Shown here one piece after another: positions 17,023 through 26,263 of a DNA stretch of 64,000 nucleotides (positions are counted from its first letter, which is position 1; each line of letters opens with the position of its first letter). The DNA is from Methylorubrum suomiense (GTDB lineage: Bacteria > Pseudomonadota > Alphaproteobacteria > Rhizobiales > Beijerinckiaceae). Where the stretch lies: NCBI RefSeq assembly GCF_022179765.1, contig NZ_BPRE01000018.1, positions 38,570 to 102,569 on the forward strand, written 5' to 3'. Below the pieces are notes generated by a model. The model searched no databases and was not told where the DNA came from. It worked only from the letters and a program-made list of their open reading frames with translations. The position numbers were made by a program, and so were the translations under genes.

Positions 17023-17907
17023 ATGAAACTGATCCGGCACGGCGAGAGCGGGGAGGAGAAGCCGGGGCTCGTCGATGACGGCGGCGGCCTGCGCGATCTC
17101 TCGGGCGTCCTGCGCGATCTCGCCGGGCCCGGCCTGTCGCGCGAATCCCTCGACCGGCTCGCCCGCCTCGATCCCGGGAGCCTGCCGCTGCTCCCGGCCG
17201 GCACCCGCCTCGGCCCCTGCGTCGGCGGCACCCGCAATTTCGTGGCGATCGGCCTCAACTTCGCCGACCACGCCGCCGAGACCGGCGCGGCGATCCCGGC
17301 GGAGCCGATCCTGTTCAACAAGGCGCCCTCCTGCATCGTCGGCCCCAACGACACGGTGATCCTGCCGAAGGGCTCGGCCAAGACCGATTGGGAGGTGGAA
17401 CTGGCCGTGGTGATCGGCGCCCGCGCGTCCTACGTCCACGCCAACGAGGCCCTGCGCTACGTCGCAGGTCTGTGCATCTGCAACGACCTGTCGGAGCGCG
17501 AATTCCAGATGGAGCGCGGCGGCACCTGGACGAAGGGCAAGGGCTGCCCGACCTTCGGGCCGCTCGGCCCCTGGCTGGTGACGCTCGACGAGATCCCGGA
17601 CCTGAAGAACCTCTCGATGAGCCTCGACCTCAACGGGCAGCGGATGCAGACCGGCTCCACCGCCACCATGATCTTCGACGTCGCGCAGATCGTGGCCTAT
17701 GTCTCGCACTTCATGATGCTAGAGCCCGGCGACGTCATCACCACCGGCACGCCGCCGGGCGTCGGGCTGGGCATGAAGCCGCCGCGCTTCCTCCGCAGCG
17801 ACGACGAGATGATGCTGCGCATCGCCGGCCTGGGCGAGCAGCGCCAGCGGGTCGTGGCCTTCGACGACTGGACCGCGAAGGTCGCGGCGGGCGAGCCGAC
17901 GAATTGA
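17023..17907 (+). CDS. Fumarylacetoacetate hydrolase family protein
   Basis: A 294-residue protein with the FAH fold in its C-terminal 220 residues. The metal-binding and catalytic segments are IGLNFADHAAETG, KTDWEVELAVVIG, CNDLSEREFQ and the characteristic DVITTGTPPGVGLG. These enzymes cleave C-C bonds or decarboxylate/hydrate small oxo-acids. This length and N-terminus match the group often labelled ureidoglycolate lyase or 2-keto-4-pentenoate hydratase-like, but substrate prediction is unreliable. The ATG follows GAGGAGATCCGGCG, a good ribosome-binding site. It is a single gene, divergent from the porin. Confidence 0.85.
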   Translation: MKLIRHGESGEEKPGLVDDGGGLRDLSGVLRDLAGPGLSRESLDRLARLDPGSLPLLPAGTRLGPCVGGTRNFVAIGLNFADHAAETGAAIPAEPILFNKAPSCIVGPNDTVILPKGSAKTDWEVELAVVIGARASYVHANEALRYVAGLCICNDLSEREFQMERGGTWTKGKGCPTFGPLGPWLVTLDEIPDLKNLSMSLDLNGQRMQTGSTATMIFDVAQIVAYVSHFMMLEPGDVITTGTPPGVGLGMKPPRFLRSDDEMMLRIAGLGEQRQRVVAFDDWTAKVAAGEPTN

Positions 17908-17962
17908 TGATCAGCCCTTGAGGTGGAGGCGTCGGTACGGAGGCCGGAGGGATTCAGGATGG

Positions 17963-18349
17963 CTATGGCCGAAACGGCGCCGTCCGGCGGTTCTGCTCCG
18001 CGAGGAGGCGGCCGACCACGCCGTCGCATTGCGCGGTTTGCCCGTGACATTCGGCGAACATCTCGATCTTTACCTGCCCGTCTTCTTGGACGATCTTCCG
18101 GCAGATATAGGCCGATGGTTGAGCTCCCCTCGCCTTCCACAGGGACCACAACATCAGGCGTTTTGGATCGCTGACCTCGACATAAGTCGGGGTCTTGCGC
18201 GCCACCTCCACGCCCAGTTCGGCCTCAAGGGTGGCCACCATATCCTCGAAGGGCAAAACCTCTCGCCCGCAGAGCTGTCGGGCTCCTGCGGGGAGCGGAA
18301 GTAGTACCACGAGCGCCATCATAACGGAGGTTCTGGGAGAGGCGCGCAT
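17963..18349 (-). CDS. Hypothetical secreted protein
   Basis: A 128-residue protein I do not recognise. Residues 1-22 (MRASPRTSVMMALVVLLPLPAG) look like a signal peptide. The mature part has four cysteines, in RQLCGREVL, AYICRKIV, FAECHGQ and TAQCDGV, which could make two disulfides in the periplasm. An in-frame start at 18403 would hide the signal peptide, so 18349 is preferred, though its ribosome-binding site is poor. It is convergent with the FAH gene (55 bases apart) and divergent from bioB. Base composition is slightly lower in GC than the neighbours. Confidence 0.5.
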   Translation of the reverse strand: MRASPRTSVMMALVVLLPLPAGARQLCGREVLPFEDMVATLEAELGVEVARKTPTYVEVSDPKRLMLWSLWKARGAQPSAYICRKIVQEDGQVKIEMFAECHGQTAQCDGVVGRLLAEQNRRTAPFRP

Positions 18350-18609
18350 CGAAAGTCTCGGCCGTACCGCAGCTTTGGTATCAAATACGCCTTCTGATTG
18401 CAATACGGCCCCGCTTCAGTCACGGATGCCAGTTGGGGTTTCCCTCCCTCGGATGAGCCTGAAACAGCCCTGACGCTTCTCGGGATCGCCCTTCGCGGCC
18501 ATCCCGCGATGACGGGCGGCGGGATTGGGGTGGCGCCTGGGCGTGCTGTGCCGCAGGCATCCCAAGGCAAGGCTTGATTTTTCCGCCGCCTTCGCTCTCA
18601 AAGGTGCGC

Positions 18610-19626
18610 ATGAGCGACACCGTGGTCCCCCTCGCCTCCCCCGCCGCTGTCCCGGCCGCCATTCGGCATGATTGGACGCTCGCCGAGATCCAGGCCATCC
18701 ACGACATGCCACTGCTCGACCTCGTGCATCGGGCGGGCTCTGTGCATCGGGCCCACAACGATCCGGCCGACATCCAGCGGGCCGCCCTGCTCTCGATCAA
18801 GACCGGCGGCTGCCCGGAGGATTGCGCCTATTGCCCGCAATCGGCCCACCACAAGGGCGCGAACCTGCCGCGCGAGCGGCTGATGCCGGTCGATGCCGTG
18901 CTGAAGGAAGCCGCCGCGGCCAAGGCCAACGGGGCGCACCGCTTCTGCATGGGCGCGGCGTGGCGCAAGCCGAAGGACGGGCCGGAATTCGACGCGGTGC
19001 TGGAGATGGTGCGCGGCGTGCGCGGCCTCGGCATGGAGGCCTGCGTCACCCTCGGCATGCTGACCCAGAGCCAGGCGCAACGCCTCGCGGAGGCCGGGCT
19101 CACCTCCTACAATCACAACCTCGACACCGGCCCCGAATTCTACGGCGACATCATCTCGACCCGCACCTACGAGGACCGGCTTCAGACGCTGGAGCACGTG
19201 CGCGAGGCCGGCATCGGCGTCTGCTGCGGCGGCATCGTCGGCATGGGCGAGCGGGTGCGCGACCGGGCGGAGATGCTGCAGGTGCTCGCCAACCACGCCC
19301 CGCATCCCGAGAGCGTGCCGATCAACGCCCTCGTCGCCGTCGAGGGCACCCCGCTGGAGGACCGCCCGCCGATCGATCCGCTCGACCTCGTGCGGATGTG
19401 CGCCACCGCCCGCATCGTCATGCCGAGAGCGCGCGTGCGTCTCAGCGCCGGGCGCAAGAGCCTGACCCGCGAGGCCCAGATCCTGTGCTTCCTGGCGGGC
19501 GCCAACTCGATCTTCTACGGCGAGCGCCTGCTCACCACCGCCAACAACGAGGCGGATGCCGATGCCGAACTGCTCCGCGACATCGGCGTGCCGGTGCCGG
19601 GCCTGACGCTCGCGGCGGCGGAGTAG
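18610..19626 (+). CDS. bioB: Biotin synthase
   Basis: A 338-residue radical SAM enzyme that inserts sulfur into dethiobiotin to make biotin. The cluster-binding CPEDCAYC gives Cys68, Cys72 and Cys75. Other family features are SYNHNLDTGPEFYG, GGIVGMGE and the late arginine region RVRLSAGRKSL that helps hold the second 2Fe-2S cluster. The ATG at 18610 with AAGG upstream is chosen over an in-frame ATG 36 bases earlier. The gene stands alone, without bioFDA nearby, as is common in this group. I looked for a BioR-type operator (TTATCTATAA-like) in the leader and found none. Confidence 0.96.
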   Translation: MSDTVVPLASPAAVPAAIRHDWTLAEIQAIHDMPLLDLVHRAGSVHRAHNDPADIQRAALLSIKTGGCPEDCAYCPQSAHHKGANLPRERLMPVDAVLKEAAAAKANGAHRFCMGAAWRKPKDGPEFDAVLEMVRGVRGLGMEACVTLGMLTQSQAQRLAEAGLTSYNHNLDTGPEFYGDIISTRTYEDRLQTLEHVREAGIGVCCGGIVGMGERVRDRAEMLQVLANHAPHPESVPINALVAVEGTPLEDRPPIDPLDLVRMCATARIVMPRARVRLSAGRKSLTREAQILCFLAGANSIFYGERLLTTANNEADADAELLRDIGVPVPGLTLAAAE

Positions 19627-19638
19627 CCGCCGCTCAGG

Positions 19639-19666
19639 GGCTTTCACGCTCCTTCGGGTGGAAGCC
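19639..19666 (+). terminator. Hairpin after bioB
   Basis: GGCTTTCAC and GTGGAAGCC pair as a 9-bp stem with one G-T wobble around a 10-base loop, 12 bases after the bioB stop. There is no strong U-tract. Position suggests a transcript end. Confidence 0.5.
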
Positions 19667-19822
19667 AGAGTATTTGACGCGACGGTGACAGCCGAGGCGT
19701 GCGAATGGCGCCTCACGCGCGTTGCTCCGGCCCTTCATGCGGTTCGGCCGATGCAACGTCCCGGATAGCGGGGTCCGCGCGTTCCTGCTCGAAGGACGGC
19801 GCTCGCCGGATCGGCGAGGACG

Positions 19823-21262
19823 TCAGGCGGCCTTCGCCTGGATCGCCCGATCCGGGATGACGATGCGGAAGCAGGCGCCGTTGGCGGTCTCGTCGAGGCC
19901 CAGCGTCCCGCCGTTGAGGCGCACCAGTTCCGAAGCGATGGCGAGGCCGAGGCCGGTGCCGCCGGGGCGGGTCGAGCCCTGGAAGGCGGCGAACAGGTTG
20001 GCCCGCGCGCGGGGTGGCACGCCGGGACCGTTATCGACGACGAGGATCGTGACCTGGCCCGCGCCGCGGGAGCCGTCGCGCAGACCTTCGATGACGACGC
20101 TCGCGTCCGTGGTGCGCGCCGCCGCATGGGCCTGGACCGCATTCCGCACCAAGTTGGTCAGCGCCCGCAGGAGCTGCTCGGGATCGGCGTCGATCTCGAG
20201 ATCGGCGGGCGCGCACACGCTCACCTCCACCCCCGCGGCCGGCATCAGGCCGCTGAGATCGGTCAGCTCGTCGAGGAGCGGAGCCAGGGCGACCATGCGG
20301 CGCTGGGCGTTGGGTTCGGTCGCCCGGCCGTAGGCGAGGGTCGCCTCGCAGAAGCGGATCGCCCGGTCGAGGGTCGCCACGAGGCGCGGGGCGACGCGCT
20401 GCACCACCGGGTCCGACACCGTCTCGAACCGGTCGCCGAGGAGTTGGGCGGTGGTCAGCAGATTGCGCAGTTCGTGGTTGATCTTGCTCACCGAGAGGCC
20501 GAGTTCCGCCAGCCGGCGCTTCTGGCGCAGCTCGCCGCCGAGTGCCGCCTTCATCCGGGCGAGCGCGGTCTCGGCCTGTCCGATCTCATCGGTGCGGCGC
20601 GAACAGGCCGCCGGGCGGTCGAAGCGCTCGGGATCGTCCGCGAAGGCGGCGATGTTGCGGGCGAGCTGAAGGACCGGCCGCACGATCGACCGTTGCAGCA
20701 CGAAGAACACGAGGCCGGCCGCGATGGCGGCGATGACGGCGCAGGCCGCGAGCAGGCGCAGGGCGAAGGCGATGAGACGGCTGCGCAGGGGCGCCTCGTC
20801 GAGCAGGATCTCGACCGCCCCGACGCCGCCCTGCCCGCCCCCGACCGCCCGGATCGGCGCGTCGGCGGGAAACAGCAGGGTCCGGAAGGCGCCGCGGATG
20901 GAGCCTTCCCAATCCTGCACCCGCAGATCCACGGTCTCGGCGACGGACTCCGGCATGGGATCGACCGAGAGCAGCCGCCAAGCCTCCCCGTCGCGCACCG
21001 CGATGGCCCGGGCGCCCAGGCCGGTCAGCAGGCGCCGGGCGAGATCCTCGGAGACGTTGCCCTCGGGCGCGGCGCGCAGCACCAAGGCCGCGACCTGGGC
21101 CGCCGCCACGCGATCGGACAGGCGCGATTGCCGGTAGCTCGCCAGGAGGGGGACGAAGACCAGGATCTCGGCCAGGACCACGAAGGCCACGGTGAGCAGG
21201 AAGAGCCGGCCCGACAGGCCGAGGCGCAGGCGGGAGAGCGGGCGGAAGCCGGGGGCTTCCAC
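19823..21262 (-). CDS. Orphan sensor histidine kinase (HAMP type)
   Basis: About 479 residues. One N-terminal membrane helix (RLFLLTVAFVVLAEILVFVPLL) is followed by a periplasmic domain of about 120 residues, a second helix (LLAACAVIAAIAAGLVFFVL), a HAMP linker, the dimerisation helix with HELRNLLTTA (phospho-acceptor His) and an ATPase domain with LVRNAVQA, VVDNGPGVPP and GGTGLGLAIASELV. The signal is unknown and no response regulator gene is adjacent. The start is uncertain: the frame extends to a TTG at 21388, but the GTG at 21262 gives a more normal N-terminus close to the first helix. Confidence 0.85.
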   Translation of the reverse strand: MEAPGFRPLSRLRLGLSGRLFLLTVAFVVLAEILVFVPLLASYRQSRLSDRVAAAQVAALVLRAAPEGNVSEDLARRLLTGLGARAIAVRDGEAWRLLSVDPMPESVAETVDLRVQDWEGSIRGAFRTLLFPADAPIRAVGGGQGGVGAVEILLDEAPLRSRLIAFALRLLAACAVIAAIAAGLVFFVLQRSIVRPVLQLARNIAAFADDPERFDRPAACSRRTDEIGQAETALARMKAALGGELRQKRRLAELGLSVSKINHELRNLLTTAQLLGDRFETVSDPVVQRVAPRLVATLDRAIRFCEATLAYGRATEPNAQRRMVALAPLLDELTDLSGLMPAAGVEVSVCAPADLEIDADPEQLLRALTNLVRNAVQAHAAARTTDASVVIEGLRDGSRGAGQVTILVVDNGPGVPPRARANLFAAFQGSTRPGGTGLGLAIASELVRLNGGTLGLDETANGACFRIVIPDRAIQAKAA

Positions 21263-21496
21263 CTTGAATGCAGTCCCGGCCGATGCCTCACAGTGCAAGG
21301 GAAGGGCGGCGGAAGCCGCCGATTCGTGCCGGTCCGCTCGTTCCGGGGTGCCAACCCGGCGCGAGAACGGAAAGCGGGGCCGTCTCAAGAGTTACCCGTA
21401 GTTGTGATGGTTCGATGAGAGCGGCGCGTCCTTGCGGGGCCTCTGGCGAGGCTCTCTGAGGCTAGAGGGTGTGCGCCACTCGCTTGTGCGCAAGTC

Positions 21497-22276
21497 TTAT
21501 GCGCGGAGCGTCCGCCGCTCAACCCGTCTGCGCAGATAAACCGACAGCAAGGTGAAGCCCGCCAGGCCCGCGAGCGCGGCGAGGAGGGTCGGGCTGACCA
21601 GGGAGCGCAGGTCGAGGCCGACCGCGCAATCGCTGCCGCCGGCGGCGAGGCAGGCATCCCGGGTGGTGTCCCGGGCGGTCAGCACCTCGTCCAACCCCGA
21701 GCCCAGGCCCGAGAAGATGAAGGCGCCGGGAATCAGGCCGAGCAGGGTGGCGAGGAAGAAGCTGCGGAACGAGACGCCGAAGGCCGCCGGGGCGAGGTTG
21801 GTCATCCAGAACGGGAAGATCGGCAGGAGCCGCAGGGTCAGGACGTAGCCGAAGCCGTCGCGGCGGAAGCCCTCGGCGAAGCGGCCGAGGCGTGCCCCGG
21901 CCCGGCGCCGGATCAGGTCGCCCGCGGCGAGCCGCCCGATCGAGAACACGATCATCGCCCCGGTCGTCGCCGAGCCGACGGAGATCAGGGCGCCGGTGAG
22001 CGTGCCGAACAGCAGGCCGGACAGGGCGGTGAGGGCGACGGTGACGGCGGGGATCGAGACGACCACGCCGCAGACGAAGACCAGGACGGTGAGGGCGATC
22101 GCCCGCACCGGGTCCTCGGCGACGGCGGCCTGGAGCGAGGCGCGGGCCTCGGAAATGCGGTCGAGATCGAGGAGTTGCGCGCCGCCCGCCGCGGCGATCC
22201 CGAGGGACAGGGCCAGCAGCACCGCGAGCGGCAGCCAGCGCAGCCAAGCACGCCGCCGGGGCCCGGCCTCCGTCAT
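21497..22276 (-). CDS. TVP38/TMEM64 family membrane protein
   Basis: A 259-residue inner-membrane protein with about six helices. The SNARE-associated/VTT domain is recognised by VSIPAVTVALTALSGLLFG, GATTGAMIVFSIGRLAAGDLIRR-like sequence and the conserved LRLLPIFPFWMTNLAPA. Relatives are thought to act as lipid scramblases or transporters, but the bacterial role is not settled. The ATG at 22276 follows the end of the methyltransferase gene by about 145 bases on the same strand. A PmtA-like phospholipid methyltransferase as neighbour would fit a lipid role, which is inference. Confidence 0.85.
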   Translation of the reverse strand: MTEAGPRRRAWLRWLPLAVLLALSLGIAAAGGAQLLDLDRISEARASLQAAVAEDPVRAIALTVLVFVCGVVVSIPAVTVALTALSGLLFGTLTGALISVGSATTGAMIVFSIGRLAAGDLIRRRAGARLGRFAEGFRRDGFGYVLTLRLLPIFPFWMTNLAPAAFGVSFRSFFLATLLGLIPGAFIFSGLGSGLDEVLTARDTTRDACLAAGGSDCAVGLDLRSLVSPTLLAALAGLAGFTLLSVYLRRRVERRTLRA

Positions 22277-22421
22277 CGGACGATCATCGGTGTCGAAAGG
22301 ACAAGTCCTTTCGCGGGTCCGGGGCGGAGCCCCGGTCGAACGGGAGAGCGGGGCGCCGCCCAGGGCAGATCCCCCTGGCCTCGCCAAGGGGATGGTCCCT
22401 TCGGAAACCCGTGACGGTCCA

Positions 22422-23078
22422 TCACCCGGGCTTGCGCATCCGGAGGATCTTGAAGAAGCCGCCGGGGAAGGTCGGGGCGAGGCCCACCACCTCGACGCCG
22501 TTGCGACGGGCCCAGGCCTCGATCCGGGTCGCCTTGAAGTCCGAGGACCAGCCGATCTTGGTGCAGAGCGGAGCGACGATCTCCTCGACGCGGGCGACCG
22601 GCCCGTTCGACTGGCCGAAATGGTTGGCGAGGACGATGCCGCCGCCGGGGCGCACCACCCGCAGGAATTCGGTGAGCGCGGCCTCCGGATCCGGCACCAG
22701 GGTGATGAGGAACTGCGCCACCACCGCGTCGAAGCTGGCATCCTTGTAGCCGAGGCGGCACACGTCCATGACCTGCAGGCCCTTGACGTGGCTGAGCCCC
22801 CGGCGGGCGACCTTGCGGCCGGCGCGCTTGAGCATGTCCTCGGAGAGATCGACCCCGCAGACGAAGCTGTCGCGGGGATAGTAGCCGAGCGACAGGCCGG
22901 TGCCGACGCCGGCCTCCAGCACCCGCGGCCCGTGGGCGACGGCGGCCTGGACGGCGGCGCGGGCGGCGGGCTCGGTCAGCTTGTCGTAGACCACGTCGTA
23001 GACCGGCGCCCAGCGGGCATAGGCCTTGCGCATCAGGTCGGTGGTCGGCCCGGCCTCGGGCGCCCGCTCTCTCAGCAT
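22422..23078 (-). CDS. SAM-dependent methyltransferase, phosphatidylethanolamine N-methyltransferase-like
   Basis: A 218-residue class I methyltransferase. Motif I is VLEAGVGTGLSLGYYP and the acidic end of the second strand is CGVDLSEDML. The N-terminal AYARWAPVYDVVYDKLTEPAR-type sequence and the late AWARRNG...FFKILRMRK end resemble the Rhodobacter-type PmtA that makes phosphatidylcholine from phosphatidylethanolamine. UbiE-type quinone methyltransferases are a second option, but a clear ubiE exists at 48.5 kb. ATG at 23078 with AGGG upstream. It lies between the TVP38 and mnmA genes on the same strand. Confidence 0.75.
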   Translation of the reverse strand: MLRERAPEAGPTTDLMRKAYARWAPVYDVVYDKLTEPAARAAVQAAVAHGPRVLEAGVGTGLSLGYYPRDSFVCGVDLSEDMLKRAGRKVARRGLSHVKGLQVMDVCRLGYKDASFDAVVAQFLITLVPDPEAALTEFLRVVRPGGGIVLANHFGQSNGPVARVEEIVAPLCTKIGWSSDFKATRIEAWARRNGVEVVGLAPTFPGGFFKILRMRKPG

Positions 23079-23226
23079 CTCGTGCGTGACCCTTTATCCA
23101 GTCGTCCCGTCGCGCCTCGAGCCGGGCGGAGGCCGGGACGGTGCGACGGGATGTGAGGTGTCGGAAAACCGGAATGCGACGGGCGAAGCCCGCAGGTTCT
23201 CACGGAGACGTCCACGACGGCTTCCA

Positions 23227-24384
23227 TCAAGCCGCCTCGGCCGCCCCCGCCTGCAACGCGCCGATGCGCCGGATGGTGCCGCCGCCGAGCACGCGGGCGC
23301 GGGGGCCGTCATCTTCGTAGATCACGCAGGCCTGACCCGGTGAGACCCCGTCCTCGGGGGCGGCGAGCTCGACCTCGGCATAGGCCTCGGCGGCGTTCCA
23401 CGACAGGCGCGCGGGCCGCGGCTCGCGGGTGGAGCGCACCCGGACCGCCACGGGCAGGTCGGTCAACGCCTCGGGGGCGCCCTCCCCCAGCCAGTTGAGG
23501 TCGGTCAACCGGATGCGGCGGGTGGCGAGCGCGGCGCGCGGGCCGACGACGACGCGGGCGGTCTCGGGCTCGAGCCGCACGACGTAGAGCGGCTCGCCGA
23601 CCGAAAGCTTCAGGCCCCGGCGCTGGCCGACGGTGTAGTGGACGATACCCTGATGCTCGCCGAGCTGGCGGCCTTCGAGATCGACGATGGCGCCGGGGCG
23701 GGTCGCCTCCGGCCGCAGCTTGGCGATCACGTCGGCATAGCCGCCCTGGGGCACGAAGCAGATGTCCTGGCTATCGGCCTTGTCGGCGACGGTCAGTCCC
23801 AGCTCGCGGGCCAGCGCGCGGGTCTCGTCCTTGGGCCGCTCGCCGAGGGGGAAGCGCAGGAAGGCGAGCTGCTCGGGCGTCGTCGCGTAGAGGAAGTAGC
23901 TCTGATCGCGGGCGGGATCGAGGGCGCGGTAGAGGGCGCGCCCGCCCCCGGGGGCGGGCCGGCTCGCGACGTAATGGCCGGTGGCGAGGGCCTCGGCGCC
24001 GAGGTCGCGGGCCATGCCGAGGAGATCGCGGAACTTGACCGAGCGGTTGCACTCGACGCACGGGATCGGCGTCTCGCCGGACAGGTAGCTCTCGGCGAAG
24101 CGGTCGATGACCGACTCGCGGAAGCGGTCCTCGTAATCGAGGACGTAATGGGGAATGCCGAGGGTCTCGGCCACGCTGCGCGCATCGTGGATGTCGCGGC
24201 CGGCGCAGCAGGCGCCCTTCCGGTGGGTCGCGGCGCCGTGGTCGTAGAGCTGGAGCGTGACGCCGACGACGTCGTAGCCCTCGCGCTTCAGCAGGCCGGC
24301 CACCACCGAGGAATCGACGCCGCCCGACATGGCGACGACGACGCGCGTCTCGTGCGGAGGCTTCGGAAGATCGAGCGAGTTCAT
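23227..24384 (-). CDS. mnmA: tRNA-specific 2-thiouridylase
   Basis: A 385-residue ATP pyrophosphatase that puts sulfur on the wobble uridine (U34) of Lys, Glu and Gln tRNAs. The PP-loop SGGVDSSVVA is at residues 20-29. The first catalytic cysteine lies in PCVECNRSVKF and the second in KADSQDICFVPQGGYAD. The C-terminal barrel ends with SPGQACVIYEDD. Length is typical. It is divergent from the fliK-like gene with a 276-base region between them. Confidence 0.96.
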   Translation of the reverse strand: MNSLDLPKPPHETRVVVAMSGGVDSSVVAGLLKREGYDVVGVTLQLYDHGAATHRKGACCAGRDIHDARSVAETLGIPHYVLDYEDRFRESVIDRFAESYLSGETPIPCVECNRSVKFRDLLGMARDLGAEALATGHYVASRPAPGGGRALYRALDPARDQSYFLYATTPEQLAFLRFPLGERPKDETRALARELGLTVADKADSQDICFVPQGGYADVIAKLRPEATRPGAIVDLEGRQLGEHQGIVHYTVGQRRGLKLSVGEPLYVVRLEPETARVVVGPRAALATRRIRLTDLNWLGEGAPEALTDLPVAVRVRSTREPRPARLSWNAAEAYAEVELAAPEDGVSPGQACVIYEDDGPRARVLGGGTIRRIGALQAGAAEAA

Positions 24385-24573
24385 GGCCGTGATGGGGCCC
24401 GTGCGGGCCGTCGCGAGGGCGCGAGCGGGCCGGGGCCCCGGCGCGCGCGTCTGCCGTGTCTATAGCGATCCCGGTCCGGACTTTCCAGGGACGTCGCCGC
24501 AGGCAGAGTCGGCAAAACCTGCCGCCCGGGCGGCATTTTTCGCTGCGCCGGTGCGCGGTGATGTTCGAGGGGT

Positions 24574-24585
24574 AAGAAATTTCTT
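24574..24585. promoter_or_regulatory. 12-bp perfect palindrome AAGAAATTTCTT upstream of fliK
   Basis: It lies in the mnmA-fliK divergent region, 76 bases before the fliK start. In DNA this rich in GC a perfect A/T-dominated palindrome is unusual. It could be a protein-binding site or the melting region of a promoter. No known operator is matched. Confidence 0.35.
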
Positions 24586-24660
24586 CGATCCGTGAATGGG
24601 TTAAGCGCCGGCCTGACTGGCGCGGGGCTTGCGCCGGGCTCTCCGAAGAGAGGTCGAGGC

Positions 24661-26253
24661 ATGACGGTCGCGCGCACGGACAAGATGGAGATGTCGGTCA
24701 GGCCGCTGGCGCGGCCGACCGCCCAAGCCCGCGCGGCCGAATCCCACGAGCGCTTCAGCCTCCTGCAGGAGGCGGCCGACACCGATCGTGCGGAGCGGCG
24801 GGCACAGGGACGGCAGATGGCCGACCAAGCAGATGACGCTCGGCGCGCCGAGATGCGGACCGCGGAGGCGCGCGCTCTGACGGCGCGGCGCGATGCCCGC
24901 ACGCCCGACGCGGAGGGGAGCCTCGCGAGGACCGTCAGGGAGAACGCGAAGGAAGGCACGAAAGCCTCCGGATCCGCGGGGAACGCGCATTCGCCCGGAT
25001 CTGCCGATGCCCCGAAGAAACGGGCCGAGGAGCCCGCGGCGAACCCGGCCTCCGATACGACACGGCGGAGCGACGACCGGACCGGGGCGACGAAGGGCAC
25101 CGGGGCGACCGATCCGGCGAGCGCGGCGAATCCCGTGGCGAAGGGGACGGGAGACGGAACCGTCGCCGACGAGCCGGGCCTCGGCGCGACGGCGGGGACC
25201 GGGACGGCCCAGCCCGGATCGGTCGAGAGCGAGGGACAGGACGGCGACGCGACGGAGGACCGCGCGAAGGAGAGCGAGGCGGCCGGGATCGGTGACCGTC
25301 CGCCGGAGGGGGCTGCCGGGCCCGTGCTCCTGCTGGTCCCCTCCCCCGTGGCGGCCTCGATCCAGGCCGCCCCGGAGGCGGCGGGATATGGCGGGGCCGG
25401 GACGGCGACGGATCCCGCCCTGGCATCGTCCCAGCCGGGCGCAGCCCTTGCCGCTCCGCTTGGCGCCCCCAGTGCGGCGGCAGCCGGTGCGGCCACGGCC
25501 GGAACCGCGGTTCAAGGCGAGATCGTCAAGGGTGAGGCGGCCAAGGAGGAGGTCGCGACGGGTCGGACGGCGAAGGCCGAGACCGCCCAGGGCGAGGGCG
25601 CCAAGGGTGACGTGACCGGAGGCGCCGGCACCGATGCGAAGGGGTTCGAGGCGATCCTCGCGGCCGCCGGAAGCGGCAGCGAGGCGGACCTTGCCCCGGC
25701 GAGCGCCCCCTCCCCCGCTCCCCCCGCTGCCGCCACCCCCGGCGGCCCTGCGGGGTCATCTTCGGCGGAGACCGCGACCGGGACGGCGAGCGCGCCCGCG
25801 CAGCCCGCCCCGATCCCCCTCGGCGCCGTGCCGATGACGATCGGCCTGCGCTCGCTCGCGGGCGCCAGCCGCTTCGCGATCCGCCTCGACCCGGTCGAAC
25901 TCGGGGCGATCGAGGTGTCGCTCGATCTCGACCGGGCCGGCGGGCGGGCGCGGGCCCATCTCACGGTCGACCGACCCGAGACTCTGGCCCTGCTCCAGCG
26001 CGACGCGGGCGTCCTGCAGCAGGCGCTGGCGCAGGCGGGCTTCGAGGCGAACGAGGGGATCGCCCTGTCGCTGCGCAGCGAGACCGGCGGTCAGGACGGA
26101 CAGAATGCCGGTCGCGACGCCGACCGCGGCAACGATTCCGGCGCGCGCGGCCGGCCAGGGGCCGTGACCGGCCGCGAGGCGGACATCAGCGCCATCAACC
26201 CATCCGCCTTCCGCCGCCTGCGCGCGGCGGGCGGCCTCGACATCCGCATCTAG
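24661..26253 (+). CDS. fliK: Flagellar hook-length control protein (FliK/MotD type)
   Basis: A 530-residue protein. The first 350 residues are a long, disordered, Ala/Gly/Glu/Lys-rich region with many GEGAKGD-like stretches. The folded C-terminal domain carries RFAIRLDPVELGAIEVSLDL and VLQQALAQAGF, the FliK C-terminal signature. It is exported through the flagellar secretion apparatus, measures the hook and switches substrate specificity. The ATG at 24661 follows GAGG; an in-frame ATG at 24592 is less likely. It is first in the flagellar run and is followed 10 bases later by flgD, whose product caps the growing hook. Poor sequence conservation of the tail is normal for the family. Confidence 0.82.
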   Translation: MTVARTDKMEMSVRPLARPTAQARAAESHERFSLLQEAADTDRAERRAQGRQMADQADDARRAEMRTAEARALTARRDARTPDAEGSLARTVRENAKEGTKASGSAGNAHSPGSADAPKKRAEEPAANPASDTTRRSDDRTGATKGTGATDPASAANPVAKGTGDGTVADEPGLGATAGTGTAQPGSVESEGQDGDATEDRAKESEAAGIGDRPPEGAAGPVLLLVPSPVAASIQAAPEAAGYGGAGTATDPALASSQPGAALAAPLGAPSAAAAGAATAGTAVQGEIVKGEAAKEEVATGRTAKAETAQGEGAKGDVTGGAGTDAKGFEAILAAAGSGSEADLAPASAPSPAPPAAATPGGPAGSSSAETATGTASAPAQPAPIPLGAVPMTIGLRSLAGASRFAIRLDPVELGAIEVSLDLDRAGGRARAHLTVDRPETLALLQRDAGVLQQALAQAGFEANEGIALSLRSETGGQDGQNAGRDADRGNDSGARGRPGAVTGREADISAINPSAFRRLRAAGGLDIRI

Positions 26254-26263
26254 GAATCACGCC

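Noticed and set aside
18501..18525. ATCCCGC/GCGGGAT inverted repeat in the bioB leader as a riboswitch or BioR operator
   Set aside because: No match to the BioR consensus and no larger conserved fold; it is an ordinary GC hairpin as far as can be seen.
24381..25496. 371-codon minus-strand frame opposite fliK
   Set aside because: Its Ser/Ala/Pro-rich product mirrors the disordered part of fliK; the FliK C-terminal motif supports the plus strand.
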